From the NCBI GenBank assembly GCA_947495985.1, contig CANMBD010000001.1:310001-374000 (forward strand): a DNA stretch of 64,000 nucleotides. The letters are read 5' to 3'. Source of the stretch: an uncultured Sphingomonadaceae bacterium (lineage in GTDB: Bacteria; Pseudomonadota; Alphaproteobacteria; Sphingomonadales; Sphingomonadaceae). Of the stretch, positions 8,255 to 17,582 are shown piece by piece. Numbering within the stretch: position 1 is the first letter of the stretch; each line of letters opens with the position of its first letter. A program made the position numbers and the translations under genes. Under the pieces are notes generated by a model. It was not told the DNA's origin, searched no databases, and saw nothing but the letters and a program-made list of their open reading frames with translations.

Positions 8255-8800
8255 CTAAAAAGGATTCAGCGTATATCCCTGCTGTTGCAGCAGCGCATGG
8301 GCCGTCATTGCCGAGAGGTCCATTTTTACGCCGGGCAATAGGTCAGCATTGGCAATTTTATAAGCCGCTGCGCTTTGACCACATAAGTGAAACGCGACGC
8401 CATGTTTTTGCAGGACCGCAATCGCATCTGCACTGCCGTTCGTAGCGCCTTCATTGCGCGCACCATATATATCCTGCCTAGTCAGGTCGACCGAAGCGCC
8501 GCCATGAACCACGATGGCCAGTTTGATATTTTCGGCAGGAATACCTGCTGCAACATGCATGTTGATAAACCGCGCTGCGCTCTCAATCGTACGATTGAGC
8601 TTGCCCGCATCCGCTTTTTTCGCAACGTCGAAAGCAATCTTGAACTGCGCATCCTTGGCAAGCGGTGTATCTGTTTGCACCGGAGCAGTTGGCCCGAAAT
8701 TCCCAAAGACGGGGCCAGTCTCAAACCCTTCAAGCTGAGCCATTGCAGGGGCTGAAAGAGCAAATACACCACAGAATAGAGCGGCTTTAAGAATCTTCAT
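8255..8800 (-). CDS. Periplasmic DsrE-family protein
   Basis: From MKILKAALF (start at 8800; the frame opens at 8872 but only this Met is followed by a signal peptide) the protein is about 181 residues. The signal ends at AMAQ. The mature part has the DsrE/DsrF-like layout: FDVAKKADAG, RFINMHVAAGIP, KLAIVVHGGA, then VAFHLCGQSA with a single conserved Cys, and a C-terminal ALLQQQGYTLNPF. Members are linked to sulfur transfer or redox chemistry, but this exported single-domain form has no assigned substrate. It converges on the TIR gene with 12 bp between stops. Confidence 0.75.
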   Translation of the reverse strand: MKILKAALFCGVFALSAPAMAQLEGFETGPVFGNFGPTAPVQTDTPLAKDAQFKIAFDVAKKADAGKLNRTIESAARFINMHVAAGIPAENIKLAIVVHGGASVDLTRQDIYGARNEGATNGSADAIAVLQKHGVAFHLCGQSAAAYKIANADLLPGVKMDLSAMTAHALLQQQGYTLNPF

Positions 8801-8950
8801 ATTATGTTCCCGTCCTTGTCTCGGTTGCGTGCCATGCAACTGTAATATTCTACTTATCAAGCGCGCCGACATTGTGAAAGAGCGGCATGATCGCTAAATA
8901 CGCGCCGACTCATTTGAAATTCGATCCACCCAAAAAGGGGACAATCGACG

Positions 8951-10399
8951 ATGTTTGAGCAGTTTGATGCTATATTGCTAGCACGCATACAATTTGCGTT
9001 CACGATCAGCTTTCATTTTATTTTTCCGGCCTTTTCGATCGGTTTGGCCAGCTATCTGGCGGTGCTGGAGGGGCTTTGGCTCAAAACCGGCAAACAAATC
9101 TACATGGATTTGTTCAAATACTGGCTGAAGATCTTTGCGGTGACCTTCGCCATGGGCGTAGTGTCCGGCATTGTGATGTCCTATCAGTTTGGCACCAACT
9201 GGGCTGTTTTCTCCGACAAGGCGGGGCCGGTTATCGGGCCGCTCATGGCTTATGAAGTGCTGACCGCCTTTTTCCTGGAGGCCGGTTTTCTGGGGGTCAT
9301 GCTGTTCGGCATGAACAAGGTGGGTAAGAAGCTGCACTTTACCGCGACGTTGATGGTGGCGATCGGCACCTTCATCTCCGCCTTCTGGATATTGAGCGTG
9401 AACAGCTGGATGCAGACGCCCACGGGCCATGAGATTGCAGCCAACGGCCAGTTTGTTCCCGGCGACAGCTGGTGGGACATCGTGTTTAATCCCAGCTTCC
9501 CCTATCGCCTGTTCCACACGCTGATGGCCACTTATCTGACGACTGCCTTTGTCGTCGGCGGGGTTGGCGCGTGGCATTTGCTGAAAGACAGGACCAACCT
9601 CCATGCCCGCAAAATGTTCTCCATGGCTATGTGGATGGCGGCCCTGGTCGCCCCGGTGCAGATTTTCGCTGGCGACCTGCACGGGCTTAACACGCTGGAG
9701 CATCAGCCGGTGAAGGTTATGGCCATGGAAGGCCATTATGACAGCCACCCCGATGGCGCGCCGCTGATCCTCTTCGGCATCCCGAATAGCGAGGAGAAGC
9801 GGGTCGATTACAAGATCGAGATTCCCAAGCTGTCGTCGCTGATCCTCAAGCATGATCTGAACGCTCCCCTCGATGGTCTGGACACGGTTCCGGATGCGGA
9901 TGAGCCGCCCGTGGGCATGGTATTCTGGTCATTCCGGATCATGGTCGGGATCGGTTTTGCGATGCTTGGCATTGGCCTTTGGAGCCTGTTCGCAAGGGTT
10001 CGCAAGAAGCTCTATGACTGGCGCTTGTTGCACAAGGTCGCGATCATCATGGCACCATCCGGCTTTGTCGCGGTGATTGCCGGCTGGATCACCACGGAAG
10101 TCGGACGGCAACCTTACACCGTCTATGGCCTGTTGCGCACGGCCGACAGTGTTTCACCGCTTGCCGCGCCTGCTGTAGCGGCTTCGCTCATCGCATTCAT
10201 CATCGTCTATTTCTTCGTCTTTGGCATTGGGACCTGGTATATCATGCGTCTGATGAGCAAAGTGCCACAACCGGGAGAAAAGGGCGTCAAGGCCACCGAG
10301 ACAGGCCCGGTACGCACTGCCGGTATCGCGCCGGGACCGGCCCAGAAGGATGGGCTCGCCTTTGAACCCTCCGCCTCTCAACAAAAGCCAAAGGAGTAG
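8951..10399 (+). CDS. cydA: Cytochrome bd quinol oxidase subunit I
   Basis: A 482-residue polytopic membrane protein that oxidises quinol and, with CydB, reduces O2 to water at haem d. The N-terminal helix FTISFHFIFPAFSIG carries the axial His. The quinol-binding segment GDLHGLNTLEHQPVKVMAMEGHY has the conserved QPxK and Glu residues. The Q loop after it is short, as in the cyanide-insensitive oxidase (CioA) branch. The C-terminus is a non-conserved cytoplasmic tail. AAAAGGGG sits upstream of the ATG as ribosome site. It is three bases upstream of cydB in one operon. Oxygen-linked control is likely in this family but no clear FNR site is seen. Confidence 0.95.
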   Translation: MFEQFDAILLARIQFAFTISFHFIFPAFSIGLASYLAVLEGLWLKTGKQIYMDLFKYWLKIFAVTFAMGVVSGIVMSYQFGTNWAVFSDKAGPVIGPLMAYEVLTAFFLEAGFLGVMLFGMNKVGKKLHFTATLMVAIGTFISAFWILSVNSWMQTPTGHEIAANGQFVPGDSWWDIVFNPSFPYRLFHTLMATYLTTAFVVGGVGAWHLLKDRTNLHARKMFSMAMWMAALVAPVQIFAGDLHGLNTLEHQPVKVMAMEGHYDSHPDGAPLILFGIPNSEEKRVDYKIEIPKLSSLILKHDLNAPLDGLDTVPDADEPPVGMVFWSFRIMVGIGFAMLGIGLWSLFARVRKKLYDWRLLHKVAIIMAPSGFVAVIAGWITTEVGRQPYTVYGLLRTADSVSPLAAPAVAASLIAFIIVYFFVFGIGTWYIMRLMSKVPQPGEKGVKATETGPVRTAGIAPGPAQKDGLAFEPSASQQKPKE

Positions 10400-10402
10400 A
10401 TC

Positions 10403-11398
10403 ATGGATTTGACCGTCATCTGGGCCTTCATCATCGCTTTTGCCGTCTTTGCCTATGTCGTGATGGACGGGTTTGACCTTGGCATTGGTATCCTGTTTCC
10501 CGCCTTCAAGGTCGGTGATGCGCGCGATCAGGCAATGAACAGTATCGCGCCGGTATGGGACGGCAATGAAACATGGCTGGTGCTCGGCGGTGGCGGATTG
10601 CTGGCCGCGTTTCCGCTCGCCTATGCGATCATATTGCCGGCCACCTATCCGCTCATCATCATCATGCTTCTGGGCCTTGTCTTTCGCGGGGTCGCCTTTG
10701 AATTTCGCTGGCGTGACCCGGACCACCGGGCCTTCTGGGACTTTGCCTTTACCGGCGGTTCTTTCGCCGCCGCCTTTTCCCAGGGCATGATATTGGGCGC
10801 GTTGCTGCAGGGTGTCGAGGTCGCGGACCGCGCCTATGCAGGCAGCTGGTTTGACTGGTTCACACCCTATACATTGCTAACCGGCGTCGGGACGGTCGCG
10901 GGCTACGCCCTTTTGGGAGCGACCTGGGTGATCTGGAAAACCGAAGATGGCGCGCAGGATACGGCCTATCGGTTGGCCAAGCCGGCCGCGATTGCGACGC
11001 TGGCGCTCATGGCTGCGGTCAGCCTCTACACTCCTTTTCTGGCGGGGCAGTACTGGACCCGCTGGTTTGAAATGCCCAACATCCTGTTCGCGGCGCAGGT
11101 GCCGCTGCTCGTCGTGATCCTGACCTATTTCCTGTTCCGCGGCCTTTACAAGAAACAGGAAGCCGCGCCCTTCCTGATTTCGCTCGGCCTGTTCTTCCTC
11201 GGCATGGCGGGGCTGGGTATTTCCATGTTCCCCTATATCGTACCCGACCAGATCACCATCTGGGATGCAGCAGTGCCCGAAAGCAGCCAGATATTCATGC
11301 TGGTCGGCGTGGTTCTGACCGTACCGTTGATCCTGATCTACACCGGATGGGCTTACTGGGTCTTCCGCGGCAAGGTCGGCAGCGACGGCTATCACTAA
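10403..11398 (+). CDS. cydB: Cytochrome bd quinol oxidase subunit II
   Basis: A 331-residue inner-membrane subunit with eight or nine hydrophobic helices. Diagnostic motifs are VVMDGFDLGIGIL near the N-terminus and WDGNETWLVLGGGGLLAAFP. It pairs with CydA to hold the haem b595/d site region. The start follows the cydA stop by three bases and the stop codon overlaps the next small gene as TAATG, indicating coupled translation of three cistrons. Confidence 0.95.
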   Translation: MDLTVIWAFIIAFAVFAYVVMDGFDLGIGILFPAFKVGDARDQAMNSIAPVWDGNETWLVLGGGGLLAAFPLAYAIILPATYPLIIIMLLGLVFRGVAFEFRWRDPDHRAFWDFAFTGGSFAAAFSQGMILGALLQGVEVADRAYAGSWFDWFTPYTLLTGVGTVAGYALLGATWVIWKTEDGAQDTAYRLAKPAAIATLALMAAVSLYTPFLAGQYWTRWFEMPNILFAAQVPLLVVILTYFLFRGLYKKQEAAPFLISLGLFFLGMAGLGISMFPYIVPDQITIWDAAVPESSQIFMLVGVVLTVPLILIYTGWAYWVFRGKVGSDGYH

Positions 11399-11544
11399 TG
11401 GCGCTGCCCAATAAGCAATCTGGCGAACAATCCGCCGATGAGGCCCCGTTATGGAAACGGCTGGCCTGGATGGCCGCGATCTGGGCAATGAGCATCTCTG
11501 TCCTTGGCATTGTCGCCTATATCCTGAGGCTGTGGATCAAGTAG
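11398..11544 (+). CDS. DUF2474-family small membrane protein of the bd oxidase operon
   Basis: A 48-residue protein with one transmembrane helix (WMAAIWAMSISVLGIVAYILRLWI) after a short polar head, matching the small DUF2474 proteins encoded after cydAB in many proteobacteria. They are thought to be accessory subunits analogous to CydX/CydS, though that is inferred from position and size. Its ATG shares a base with the cydB stop (TAATG). Confidence 0.8.
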   Translation: MALPNKQSGEQSADEAPLWKRLAWMAAIWAMSISVLGIVAYILRLWIK

Positions 11545-11707
11545 CAGCTGCGAAACGATGGGCTGAACCAGGGTAGCTGCGGCAACCTTCGGCTACGCAT
11601 TTCCCAAGTTTCGTGCCTGTCGCATCGGTTAGTGAGTGACTGAGTGCAATAAATATGCTGTTACCGCGATCCTACTTCCAATGCCCATCTCAAATGATTG
11701 TCACCTG

Positions 11708-12340
11708 ATGTACCCCAGTCCCGATAGACAAGAACGCCACGCCGATTTTATTGTTCACGGGATAGGATTGATTTTTATCCTGATGGCCGGTGTGGCCTTG
11801 TTCATTCAGGCTGCTGGTCAAAGTGTGGCGGTGATCGCGGCGGTCAGCACATATGTGACCGGCGTCGCGTTTTCTCACGTCATTTCCATGTTCTATCATT
11901 TGTCGCCTTTTCATGGTCGGCGGCTGGCACTGCGCCGGATCGACCATGCTGCGATCTATCTGACTATCGCGGGCACTTTTACACCGCTGTTCGTGCTGGC
12001 GGATACGGCGTTTAGCCTGTTCCTGCTAACGATTGTCTGGGTGCTGGCCATTCCCGCGATGCTGTACAAGATATTCGGAAAAAATCTGGACTCGCGCTGG
12101 TCGCTGGCTTCCTATCTCGGTTTGGGATGGATGGGCATTATCGGCGTGCCCGAGATGATGGAACAGCTGCCCGGATTATCGCTATGGGCCATGTTGGCGG
12201 GCGGTGTCTTCTATTCGCTTGGCACGATTTTCTATGCCCGCAAGGCGCAGCCTTTTCGCTATTCCATCTGGCATAGTTTTGTGATGATGGGCGGCGCGAG
12301 TTTCTTTGTCGCTATTTGGGTGGCTTTGGTGGCGGGTTGA
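11708..12340 (+). CDS. Hemolysin III / PAQR-family (TrhA-like) membrane protein
   Basis: From MYPSPDRQERHADFIVHGIG (start 11708; an open frame continues upstream to 11636 without homology) the protein is 210 residues with seven hydrophobic helices. Family landmarks are the His in HADFIVH, the SMFYHLSPF motif with a conserved His, RRIDHAAIYLTIAGTFTP, and a C-terminal YSIWHSFVMMGG, the putative metal-site histidines of the PAQR/CREST fold. Bacterial members are named hemolysin III or TrhA; a role in membrane lipid homeostasis has been proposed. Monocistronic here. Confidence 0.88.
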   Translation: MYPSPDRQERHADFIVHGIGLIFILMAGVALFIQAAGQSVAVIAAVSTYVTGVAFSHVISMFYHLSPFHGRRLALRRIDHAAIYLTIAGTFTPLFVLADTAFSLFLLTIVWVLAIPAMLYKIFGKNLDSRWSLASYLGLGWMGIIGVPEMMEQLPGLSLWAMLAGGVFYSLGTIFYARKAQPFRYSIWHSFVMMGGASFFVAIWVALVAG

Positions 12341-12629
12341 ACGGGCTGGGCGAAGTGGGTGTGCGGTTGCCGGTCGGTGGGTGATCTCAAGAAATTCGTT
12401 TTATTGAACAATTGGCCTATGCAGTTGTGCGTCCGTTTTGGGCGCAAAAGCAGACACAAAACCCGTACTCAATTCTGCCGCCGATTTGTTACGTGGCTTC
12501 CGAAGATTGCGATGATGCCCACAACGACGTGCCCATAGCAAATAGCAACGCTAACGGTCCGTTCCAGATTAGCTGCGCGGTCTTTTCAATCCAGCGAGGC
12601 GAGTCAGCGATAGAGTCCCACTTTAGGGA
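12341..12629. other. Intergenic stretch without a supported gene
   Basis: About 290 bases between the hemolysin III gene and the tetR promoter. An open frame at 12412-12651 has no recognisable protein features and overlaps the tetR promoter, so I do not call it. No terminator with U-run, tRNA or repeat was seen. It marks the change to AT-richer sequence. Confidence 0.5.
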
Positions 12630-12659
12630 TTTACAAGAATTATTATTCTAGTATATATT
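12630..12659 (+). promoter_or_regulatory. Predicted leaderless promoter of the tetR-GST unit
   Basis: TTTACA at 12630-12635 and TATATT at 12654-12659, 18 bp apart. Transcription would begin about seven bases later, at 12666, which is the A of the tetR ATG. No ribosome site is present before that ATG, so the mRNA is probably leaderless. Confidence 0.5.
12636..12649. promoter_or_regulatory. Candidate TetR operator between -35 and -10
   Basis: AGAATTATTATTCT: arms AGAAT and ATTCT around TATT, lying exactly in the promoter spacer. A dyad in this place upstream of a TetR-family gene suggests autorepression. Confidence 0.4.
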
Positions 12660-12665
12660 TATTAA

Positions 12666-13229
12666 ATGGGACGAACTTCAACAGTAGACGATAGCATGGT
12701 GTTTGACGCCGTGGGTACGCATTTGGCAGCTTATGGCTCGGTAAAGCTTCAAGACATTGTGAAAACAACTGGTGTATCAATTGGTTCGCTTTATCATCGT
12801 TACGGTTCTCGAGAAGCGTTGTTGGCGAGTGCCTGGCTCGATGCTGTTTTGGCCTATCAGGCTAGATTTCTAGGCGAACTTGGACGCGATACCCCTGAAG
12901 CTGGCGAGCGCGCCGCTATGGCAACACCGCGTTTTTGTCGTGAAGAGCCGGCCCGCGCGCGTCTTCTCATCTGTTGCAGACGAGAACAATTAATATCGGA
13001 CCAGGCTCCGGCTCCACTTCGATCTAAGCTTCATGCCGCCAACAAGAATACCTACTCGTGTCTTGGAAAGTTTGCTGAAACAAACGGTTACGAATTCGAT
13101 GCCTGTCACCTTGGCCTTGTTGCTTATCCCGTCGGTGCCGTGAGGATTTATCTGCCTGAACAGGCGGTACCTGAATTCGTAGATAGTTATGTCGCAGCGG
13201 CGTTCCGTTCGGCCGTAAATTTGAAGTAG
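12666..13229 (+). CDS. TetR-family transcriptional regulator
   Basis: A 187-residue protein. The N-terminal helix-turn-helix fits the TetR pattern: VFDAVGTHLAAYGSVKLQDIVKTTGVSIGSLYHRYGSREALL at residues about 12-53, with the turn TTGVSIGSLYHRYGS. The rest is a mostly helical ligand domain with an unusual cluster of Cys (about residues 99, 100, 119, 134). It lies 13 bp upstream of a glutathione S-transferase gene that it probably controls, in AT-richer sequence with different codon use from the neighbours, which hints at transfer. The start at 12666 is supported by the domain beginning near residue 10 and by the promoter position. Confidence 0.85.
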   Translation: MGRTSTVDDSMVFDAVGTHLAAYGSVKLQDIVKTTGVSIGSLYHRYGSREALLASAWLDAVLAYQARFLGELGRDTPEAGERAAMATPRFCREEPARARLLICCRREQLISDQAPAPLRSKLHAANKNTYSCLGKFAETNGYEFDACHLGLVAYPVGAVRIYLPEQAVPEFVDSYVAAAFRSAVNLK

Positions 13230-13242
13230 GAGACCAAGTTCG

Positions 13243-14034
13243 ATGTTACAACTTTGCTATTCTGCGCTTAGTCCCTATTGCCGGAAGATCCGTATGATCT
13301 TGGATCATATGGAATTGGAATATGAAATTTTTGATAGTTTCGATGTAGAAAAGTACCCCTCTTGGAATCCAAGAGCCGAGATTCCAATTCTGCGCGATGG
13401 TGATATTGTTGTGCGCAATTCGGCCACAATAGTTGAATATCTCAGATTTAGATTTCCCAATTCCCCCTCTCCCTTCCCAAATGATCCGAGCGGTTTTTCG
13501 CTCGCAAAGGAATGGGAGTTGATTGCAGATACGTTGCTTGATCCTATTGTCACAAATGTGGGCATATTTCGGTTTGGGGAATTGGGGTCACCACCAAAGG
13601 GTTGGTTAGATGCAGCTAAGAACGACATAAAGACTTTTTACAATCAAATGGAACGGCAGCTTGCAGATAGAAAATACATTGTTGGAAATATATCTGTCGC
13701 TGATTTTGCGCTTTATCCACACATTGCAGCAGCTCAGAAGCTTGAATTGTCCCTCGATGCTCAAAACTATCCAGCTTGTGCCCGCTGGCTAGAGAGCATG
13801 CTGTCGTCCAAAGTCGGCATGTTAGATCGGAATGAGGTTCGAAAATGGTGGGTCAACAGAACGTCTCAAGATGCGGAATCTGATCGTATAAATTGGGGCA
13901 CTTATCGCCTCGAATGGGTTCTGGCTCACGGGTTTCTCGATTGGTTCAAAAGGGAGGTGGAGCGTGGTGCTGTTTTGTGGTCAGTTGGCCCACAAAATAA
14001 TGCACAGAGAAGTCCACTTGATCCAAAATATTGA
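13243..14034 (+). CDS. Glutathione S-transferase-family protein
   Basis: A 263-residue protein. The N-terminal thioredoxin-fold half has SALSPYCRKIRMIL (residues about 7-20), giving a Ser/Tyr/Cys active-site loop, and the cis-Pro/glutathione motif AEIPILRDGDIVVRNSATIVEYL (about 45-67). The helical C-terminal half includes YIVGNISVADFALYPHI, the usual GST N-capping box. A C-terminal extension of about 50 residues rich in Trp, Arg and Asp goes beyond a typical 200-230-residue GST. AGGAG lies ten bases before the ATG. Likely conjugates or detoxifies an electrophile under the upstream TetR; the substrate cannot be told. Confidence 0.85.
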   Translation: MLQLCYSALSPYCRKIRMILDHMELEYEIFDSFDVEKYPSWNPRAEIPILRDGDIVVRNSATIVEYLRFRFPNSPSPFPNDPSGFSLAKEWELIADTLLDPIVTNVGIFRFGELGSPPKGWLDAAKNDIKTFYNQMERQLADRKYIVGNISVADFALYPHIAAAQKLELSLDAQNYPACARWLESMLSSKVGMLDRNEVRKWWVNRTSQDAESDRINWGTYRLEWVLAHGFLDWFKREVERGAVLWSVGPQNNAQRSPLDPKY

Positions 14035-14165
14035 GCAGTTGCATAAAGCAAACCATAGCTGCGAGCACAAAAATAGACTTCAGGTATTGATTGTCCATGG
14101 ACTGAAGAAGCAATCGCCGTCGCCACTAAATATCAAAATCTCTTTCAAACCCTAGCTCCATCCCC

Positions 14166-14194
14166 TTGACCCCCACCCGAATCCCCGCTAAGGG
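14166..14194 (+). promoter_or_regulatory. Candidate promoter of the str operon
   Basis: TTGACC at 14166-14171, 17 bp, then TAAGGG at 14189-14194, followed by a GC-rich CCGCGC. The tuf upstream region has the same layout (TTGACA, 17 bp, CAAAGC, then GCGG), suggesting a shared translation-gene promoter form with a non-consensus -10. Confidence 0.4.
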
Positions 14195-14316
14195 CCGCGC
14201 TTCTGTTGCGGTGTGATCCGTCATACCCGCAGAAAACTTACATAGGCAAAACACTTTCGGCGATTGGGCCGTCAGAGTAACCCTAGTTTATCTAGATCCA
14301 ATAAGGTGAAGACTTT

Positions 14317-14688
14317 ATGCCAACGATTAATCAGCTCGTCCGTAAAGGGCGGGTGCCACAGAAGACGAAGTCCAAAGTGCCGGCCATGGAAGCCAACCCG
14401 CAGAAACGCGGCGTTTGTACCCGTGTCTACACAACGACTCCAAAGAAACCAAACTCCGCTCTGCGTAAGGTTGCCAAGGTTCGCCTGACCAACCAGCGGG
14501 AGGTCATCAGCTATATTCCAGGTGAAGGTCACAACCTTCAGGAGCATAGCGTTGTTCTCATTCGCGGCGGCCGTGTGCGCGACCTTCCCGGTGTGCGTTA
14601 CCATGTGCTGCGCGGTGTTCTTGATACGCAAGGCGTTAAGGACCGGAAGCAATCCCGCTCCAAATATGGCGCCAAGCGTCCTAAGTAA
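14317..14688 (+). CDS. rpsL: 30S ribosomal protein S12
   Basis: A 123-residue decoding-centre protein. It begins [12 protein letters not shown]. The loop [15 protein letters not shown] contains Lys43 (the KPNS lysine) and [14 protein letters not shown] contains the second site where streptomycin resistance changes usually arise; both read as wild type. First gene of the str operon, 24 bp before rpsG, with GGTGA as ribosome site. Confidence 0.98.
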   Translation: MPTINQLVRKGRVPQKTKSKVPAMEANPQKRGVCTRVYTTTPKKPNSALRKVAKVRLTNQREVISYIPGEGHNLQEHSVVLIRGGRVRDLPGVRYHVLRGVLDTQGVKDRKQSRSKYGAKRPK

Positions 14689-14712
14689 TCGGTCAGATAG
14701 GAGTTATATAAT

Positions 14713-15183
14713 ATGGCACGTCGTCGTCGTCCCGAGAAACGGGTAATCCTTCCTGATCCAAAGTTTAAGGATCAGGTCCTTTCCAAATTCATGAACAACC
14801 TGATGCAGGATGGTAAGAAATCTGTTGCAGAACGCATCGTTTATGGCGCGCTGGATAGCGTAGAAGCCAAAGCGAAAAAAGATCCGCTGCAGATGTTCCA
14901 TGATGCGCTCAACAATGTGAAGCCGGGCATCGAAGTCCGCTCTCGCCGCGTTGGTGGTGCAACCTATCAGGTTCCTGTCGAAGTGCGTCCAGAACGTGCG
15001 CAGGCTCTCGCGATCCGCTGGGTTATCGCTGCTGCTCGTGCACGCAGTGAAACCACCATGGCAGCGCGTCTGTCGGGTGAAATTCTCGACGCTTCCAACA
15101 ATCGCGGCAACGCGGTGAAGAAGCGGGAAGATGCGCACAAGATGGCCGAAGCCAACCGCGCATTTGCACATTACCGCTGGTAA
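14713..15183 (+). CDS. rpsG: 30S ribosomal protein S7
   Basis: A 156-residue 30S head assembly protein. [18 protein letters not shown] start, [24 protein letters not shown] core and a C-terminal HRW-like AHYRW ending fit S7 along its whole length. In other bacteria S7 represses the str mRNA. It follows rpsL closely and is followed by an intrinsic-terminator-like structure before fusA, so part of the transcripts probably end here. Confidence 0.98.
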   Translation: MARRRRPEKRVILPDPKFKDQVLSKFMNNLMQDGKKSVAERIVYGALDSVEAKAKKDPLQMFHDALNNVKPGIEVRSRRVGGATYQVPVEVRPERAQALAIRWVIAAARARSETTMAARLSGEILDASNNRGNAVKKREDAHKMAEANRAFAHYRW

Positions 15184-15195
15184 CATTATATAAAG

Positions 15196-15235
15196 GCGCA
15201 GGGGTTGCAGAGCCTCTGTAAATTCCTGCGCTTTT
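15196..15235 (+). terminator. Intrinsic terminator or attenuator between rpsG and fusA
   Basis: GCGCAGG (15196-15202) pairs with CCTGCGC (15225-15231), with an inner CAGAG/CTCTG stem, followed by TTTT at 15232-15235. It would lower read-through into fusA unless antiterminated. Confidence 0.65.
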
Positions 15236-15335
15236 CACATTGTTGTATTTGTAACTAATCAGGGCTGGTCATCGCTGGCCCGTTTCACTATAGGGGCGGC
15301 GCTAATTGGGGCCCCTTAATTCTGGAGTAAAGACT

Positions 15336-17429
15336 ATGGCACGCAGCCATCCGCTCGAACGATATCGCAATATTGGCATTATGGCCCATATTGATGCTGG
15401 TAAAACGACCACTACGGAACGCATCCTGTATTATACGGGCAAGTCCTATAAAATCGGCGAAGTGCATGATGGCGCGGCGACGATGGACTGGATGGAGCAA
15501 GAGCAAGAGCGTGGTATTACCATTACCTCTGCTGCGACCACCTGTTTCTGGAATGCGGAAGATCGCAAGGGCCCAGAGCACCGGATCAACATTATTGATA
15601 CACCAGGCCACGTTGACTTCACCATTGAAGTTGAGCGTTCGCTGCGTGTGCTCGATGGCGCGGTTGCTTGTTTCGACGGTGTTGCTGGCGTTGAGCCACA
15701 GTCTGAAACCGTATGGCGTCAGGCTGATAAATATAAAGTGCCGCGGATGTGCTTCATTAACAAGCTTGACCGGACCGGTGCCAATTTCAAATTCTGCGTG
15801 GACTCCATCGTAGAGCGTTTAGGCGCGACGCCTGCTGTTCTTTATCTTCCTATCGGTATCGAAGCCAGCCTTGTTGGTTTGGTTGACCTGGTCAATCAGC
15901 GTTCGATCACGTGGAAAAACGAAGATCTTGGCGCTGAATATACTTATGGTGAAATTCCTGAAGATATGGCTGACGAAGCCGCTGAATATCGCGAGAAGCT
16001 TATCGAGCTTGCTGTAGAGCAGGACGATGATGTGATGGAACAATATCTGGAAGGCAACGAGCCTGATGCAGCGACATTGAAAGCGCTCATCCGTAAAGGC
16101 ACGTTGAACCAGAGCTTCGTTCCTGTGCTTTGCGGTTCGGCCTTTAAGAACAAAGGCGTTCAGCCACTGCTGGACGCGGTTGTTGATTACATGCCAAGCC
16201 CTCTGGACGTTGACGCGATTAAAGGCGTCAAGCTGGACGGCGAAACCGAAGATACGCGTCCATCAAGCGACGACGAGCCTTTCGCGGCGCTGGCCTTTAA
16301 AGTCATGAACGATCCGTTCGTTGGTACTTTGACCTTTGCTCGTATCTATTCCGGCAAGCTGGAAAAAGGCACGGTGCTGAACTCGGTCAAGGACAAGAAA
16401 GAAAAAGTCGGCCGTATCCTTGAGATGCACTCCAATGACCGTAAGGACATTGAAGAAGCGTTCGCTGGCGATATTATCGCACTGGCAGGCATGAAGACCA
16501 CCACAACCGGTGATACGCTTTGTGCAGCGGAAGCTCCGATTATTCTCGAGCGGATGGAATTCCCGGATCCGGTTATCGAGCTTTCGGTTGAACCAAAAAC
16601 CAAGGCTGACCAAGAGAAGATGGGCGTTGCGCTTAATCGTCTGGCTGCTGAAGATCCTTCGTTCCGTGTGACAACTGACCATGAATCCGGTCAGACGATC
16701 ATCAAGGGCATGGGCGAACTTCACCTCGACATTCTGGTCGACCGCATGAAGCGTGAGTTTAAAGTGGAAGCCAATGTTGGTGCACCGCAGGTTGCTTATC
16801 GCGAGTCACTCGGCAAGGCTGTCGACACCGACTACACGCATAAGAAACAGTCCGGTGGTTCCGGTCAGTTCGCGCGTATCAAGTTCGAAGTCACCCCTGG
16901 TGAACGCGGTGCAGGCATTACCTTTGAAGACGAAATCAAAGGCGGTAACATTCCTAAGGAATATATCCCGTCTGTTGAAAAAGGTATGCGTGAAACAGCC
17001 GAAACCGGTTCTTTGATCGGATTCCCGATCATCGACTTTAACATTCGTGTTTATGATGGCGCCTATCATGACGTTGACTCCTCGGCGCTGGCTTTTGAAA
17101 TTGCGGCACGTGCTGCGATGCGTGAAGCGGCCCAGAAGTCTGGCATCAAACTGCTTGAGCCCATCATGAAAGTCGAAGTGATTACGCCGGAAGACTATCT
17201 TGGTGACGTGATCGGCGATCTCAACTCTCGCCGTGGCCAGATCCAGGGTACCGACACGCGCGGTATCGCTCAGGCCGTGGACGCGATGGTGCCACTGGCC
17301 AACATGTTTGGTTATGTGAATGAGCTGCGCTCTTTCACCCAGGGCCGTGCACAATATTCGATGCAATTTTCTCACTATGAGCAAGTGCCGAATAATGTCG
17401 CAGAAGAATTGAAGGAGAAGATGGCTTAA
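15336..17429 (+). CDS. fusA: Elongation factor G
   Basis: A 697-residue GTPase that drives ribosomal translocation. The G1 loop [14 protein letters not shown], switch region [19 protein letters not shown] and NKLDRTGA are all present in the first 150 residues, followed by domains II-V. I start at [12 protein letters not shown] (15336) rather than the upstream ATG at 15306, because the family starts here and CTGGAG precedes it. It is separated from rpsG by a terminator-like hairpin and from tuf by 153 bp with a second promoter. Confidence 0.98.
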   Translation: MARSHPLERYRNIGIMAHIDAGKTTTTERILYYTGKSYKIGEVHDGAATMDWMEQEQERGITITSAATTCFWNAEDRKGPEHRINIIDTPGHVDFTIEVERSLRVLDGAVACFDGVAGVEPQSETVWRQADKYKVPRMCFINKLDRTGANFKFCVDSIVERLGATPAVLYLPIGIEASLVGLVDLVNQRSITWKNEDLGAEYTYGEIPEDMADEAAEYREKLIELAVEQDDDVMEQYLEGNEPDAATLKALIRKGTLNQSFVPVLCGSAFKNKGVQPLLDAVVDYMPSPLDVDAIKGVKLDGETEDTRPSSDDEPFAALAFKVMNDPFVGTLTFARIYSGKLEKGTVLNSVKDKKEKVGRILEMHSNDRKDIEEAFAGDIIALAGMKTTTTGDTLCAAEAPIILERMEFPDPVIELSVEPKTKADQEKMGVALNRLAAEDPSFRVTTDHESGQTIIKGMGELHLDILVDRMKREFKVEANVGAPQVAYRESLGKAVDTDYTHKKQSGGSGQFARIKFEVTPGERGAGITFEDEIKGGNIPKEYIPSVEKGMRETAETGSLIGFPIIDFNIRVYDGAYHDVDSSALAFEIAARAAMREAAQKSGIKLLEPIMKVEVITPEDYLGDVIGDLNSRRGQIQGTDTRGIAQAVDAMVPLANMFGYVNELRSFTQGRAQYSMQFSHYEQVPNNVAEELKEKMA

Positions 17430-17509
17430 TCGCCGCTGCTCTTTTTACGAGTAACCGCGCTTACCTTTTGGTTCTGGCTCAAGAAAAAAGCCTAGAGGTT
17501 AAAAGGGTG

Positions 17510-17538
17510 TTGACAGATTTGGATAGTCTCGCCAAAGC
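17510..17538 (+). promoter_or_regulatory. Candidate promoter of tuf
   Basis: TTGACA at 17510-17515, 17 bp, then CAAAGC at 17533-17538. The -35 is perfect and the -10 poor, as at rpsL. It would give tuf extra transcription independent of fusA. Confidence 0.45.
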
Positions 17539-17553
17539 GCGGCACAGACTATC
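17522..17553 (+). repeat. Inverted repeat in the tuf promoter/leader
   Basis: GATAGTCT (17522-17529) and AGACTATC (17546-17553) form perfect 8-bp arms around 16 bp that contain the candidate -10. It may bind a regulator as DNA, or fold in read-through fusA-tuf mRNA. Confidence 0.45.
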
Positions 17554-17582
17554 AAGACGATAGAAATTAGAGGTAAGAAAAA

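Noticed and set aside
12412..12651. 79-codon frame upstream of tetR
   Set aside because: No conserved features, no ribosome site, and its end overlaps the tetR promoter.
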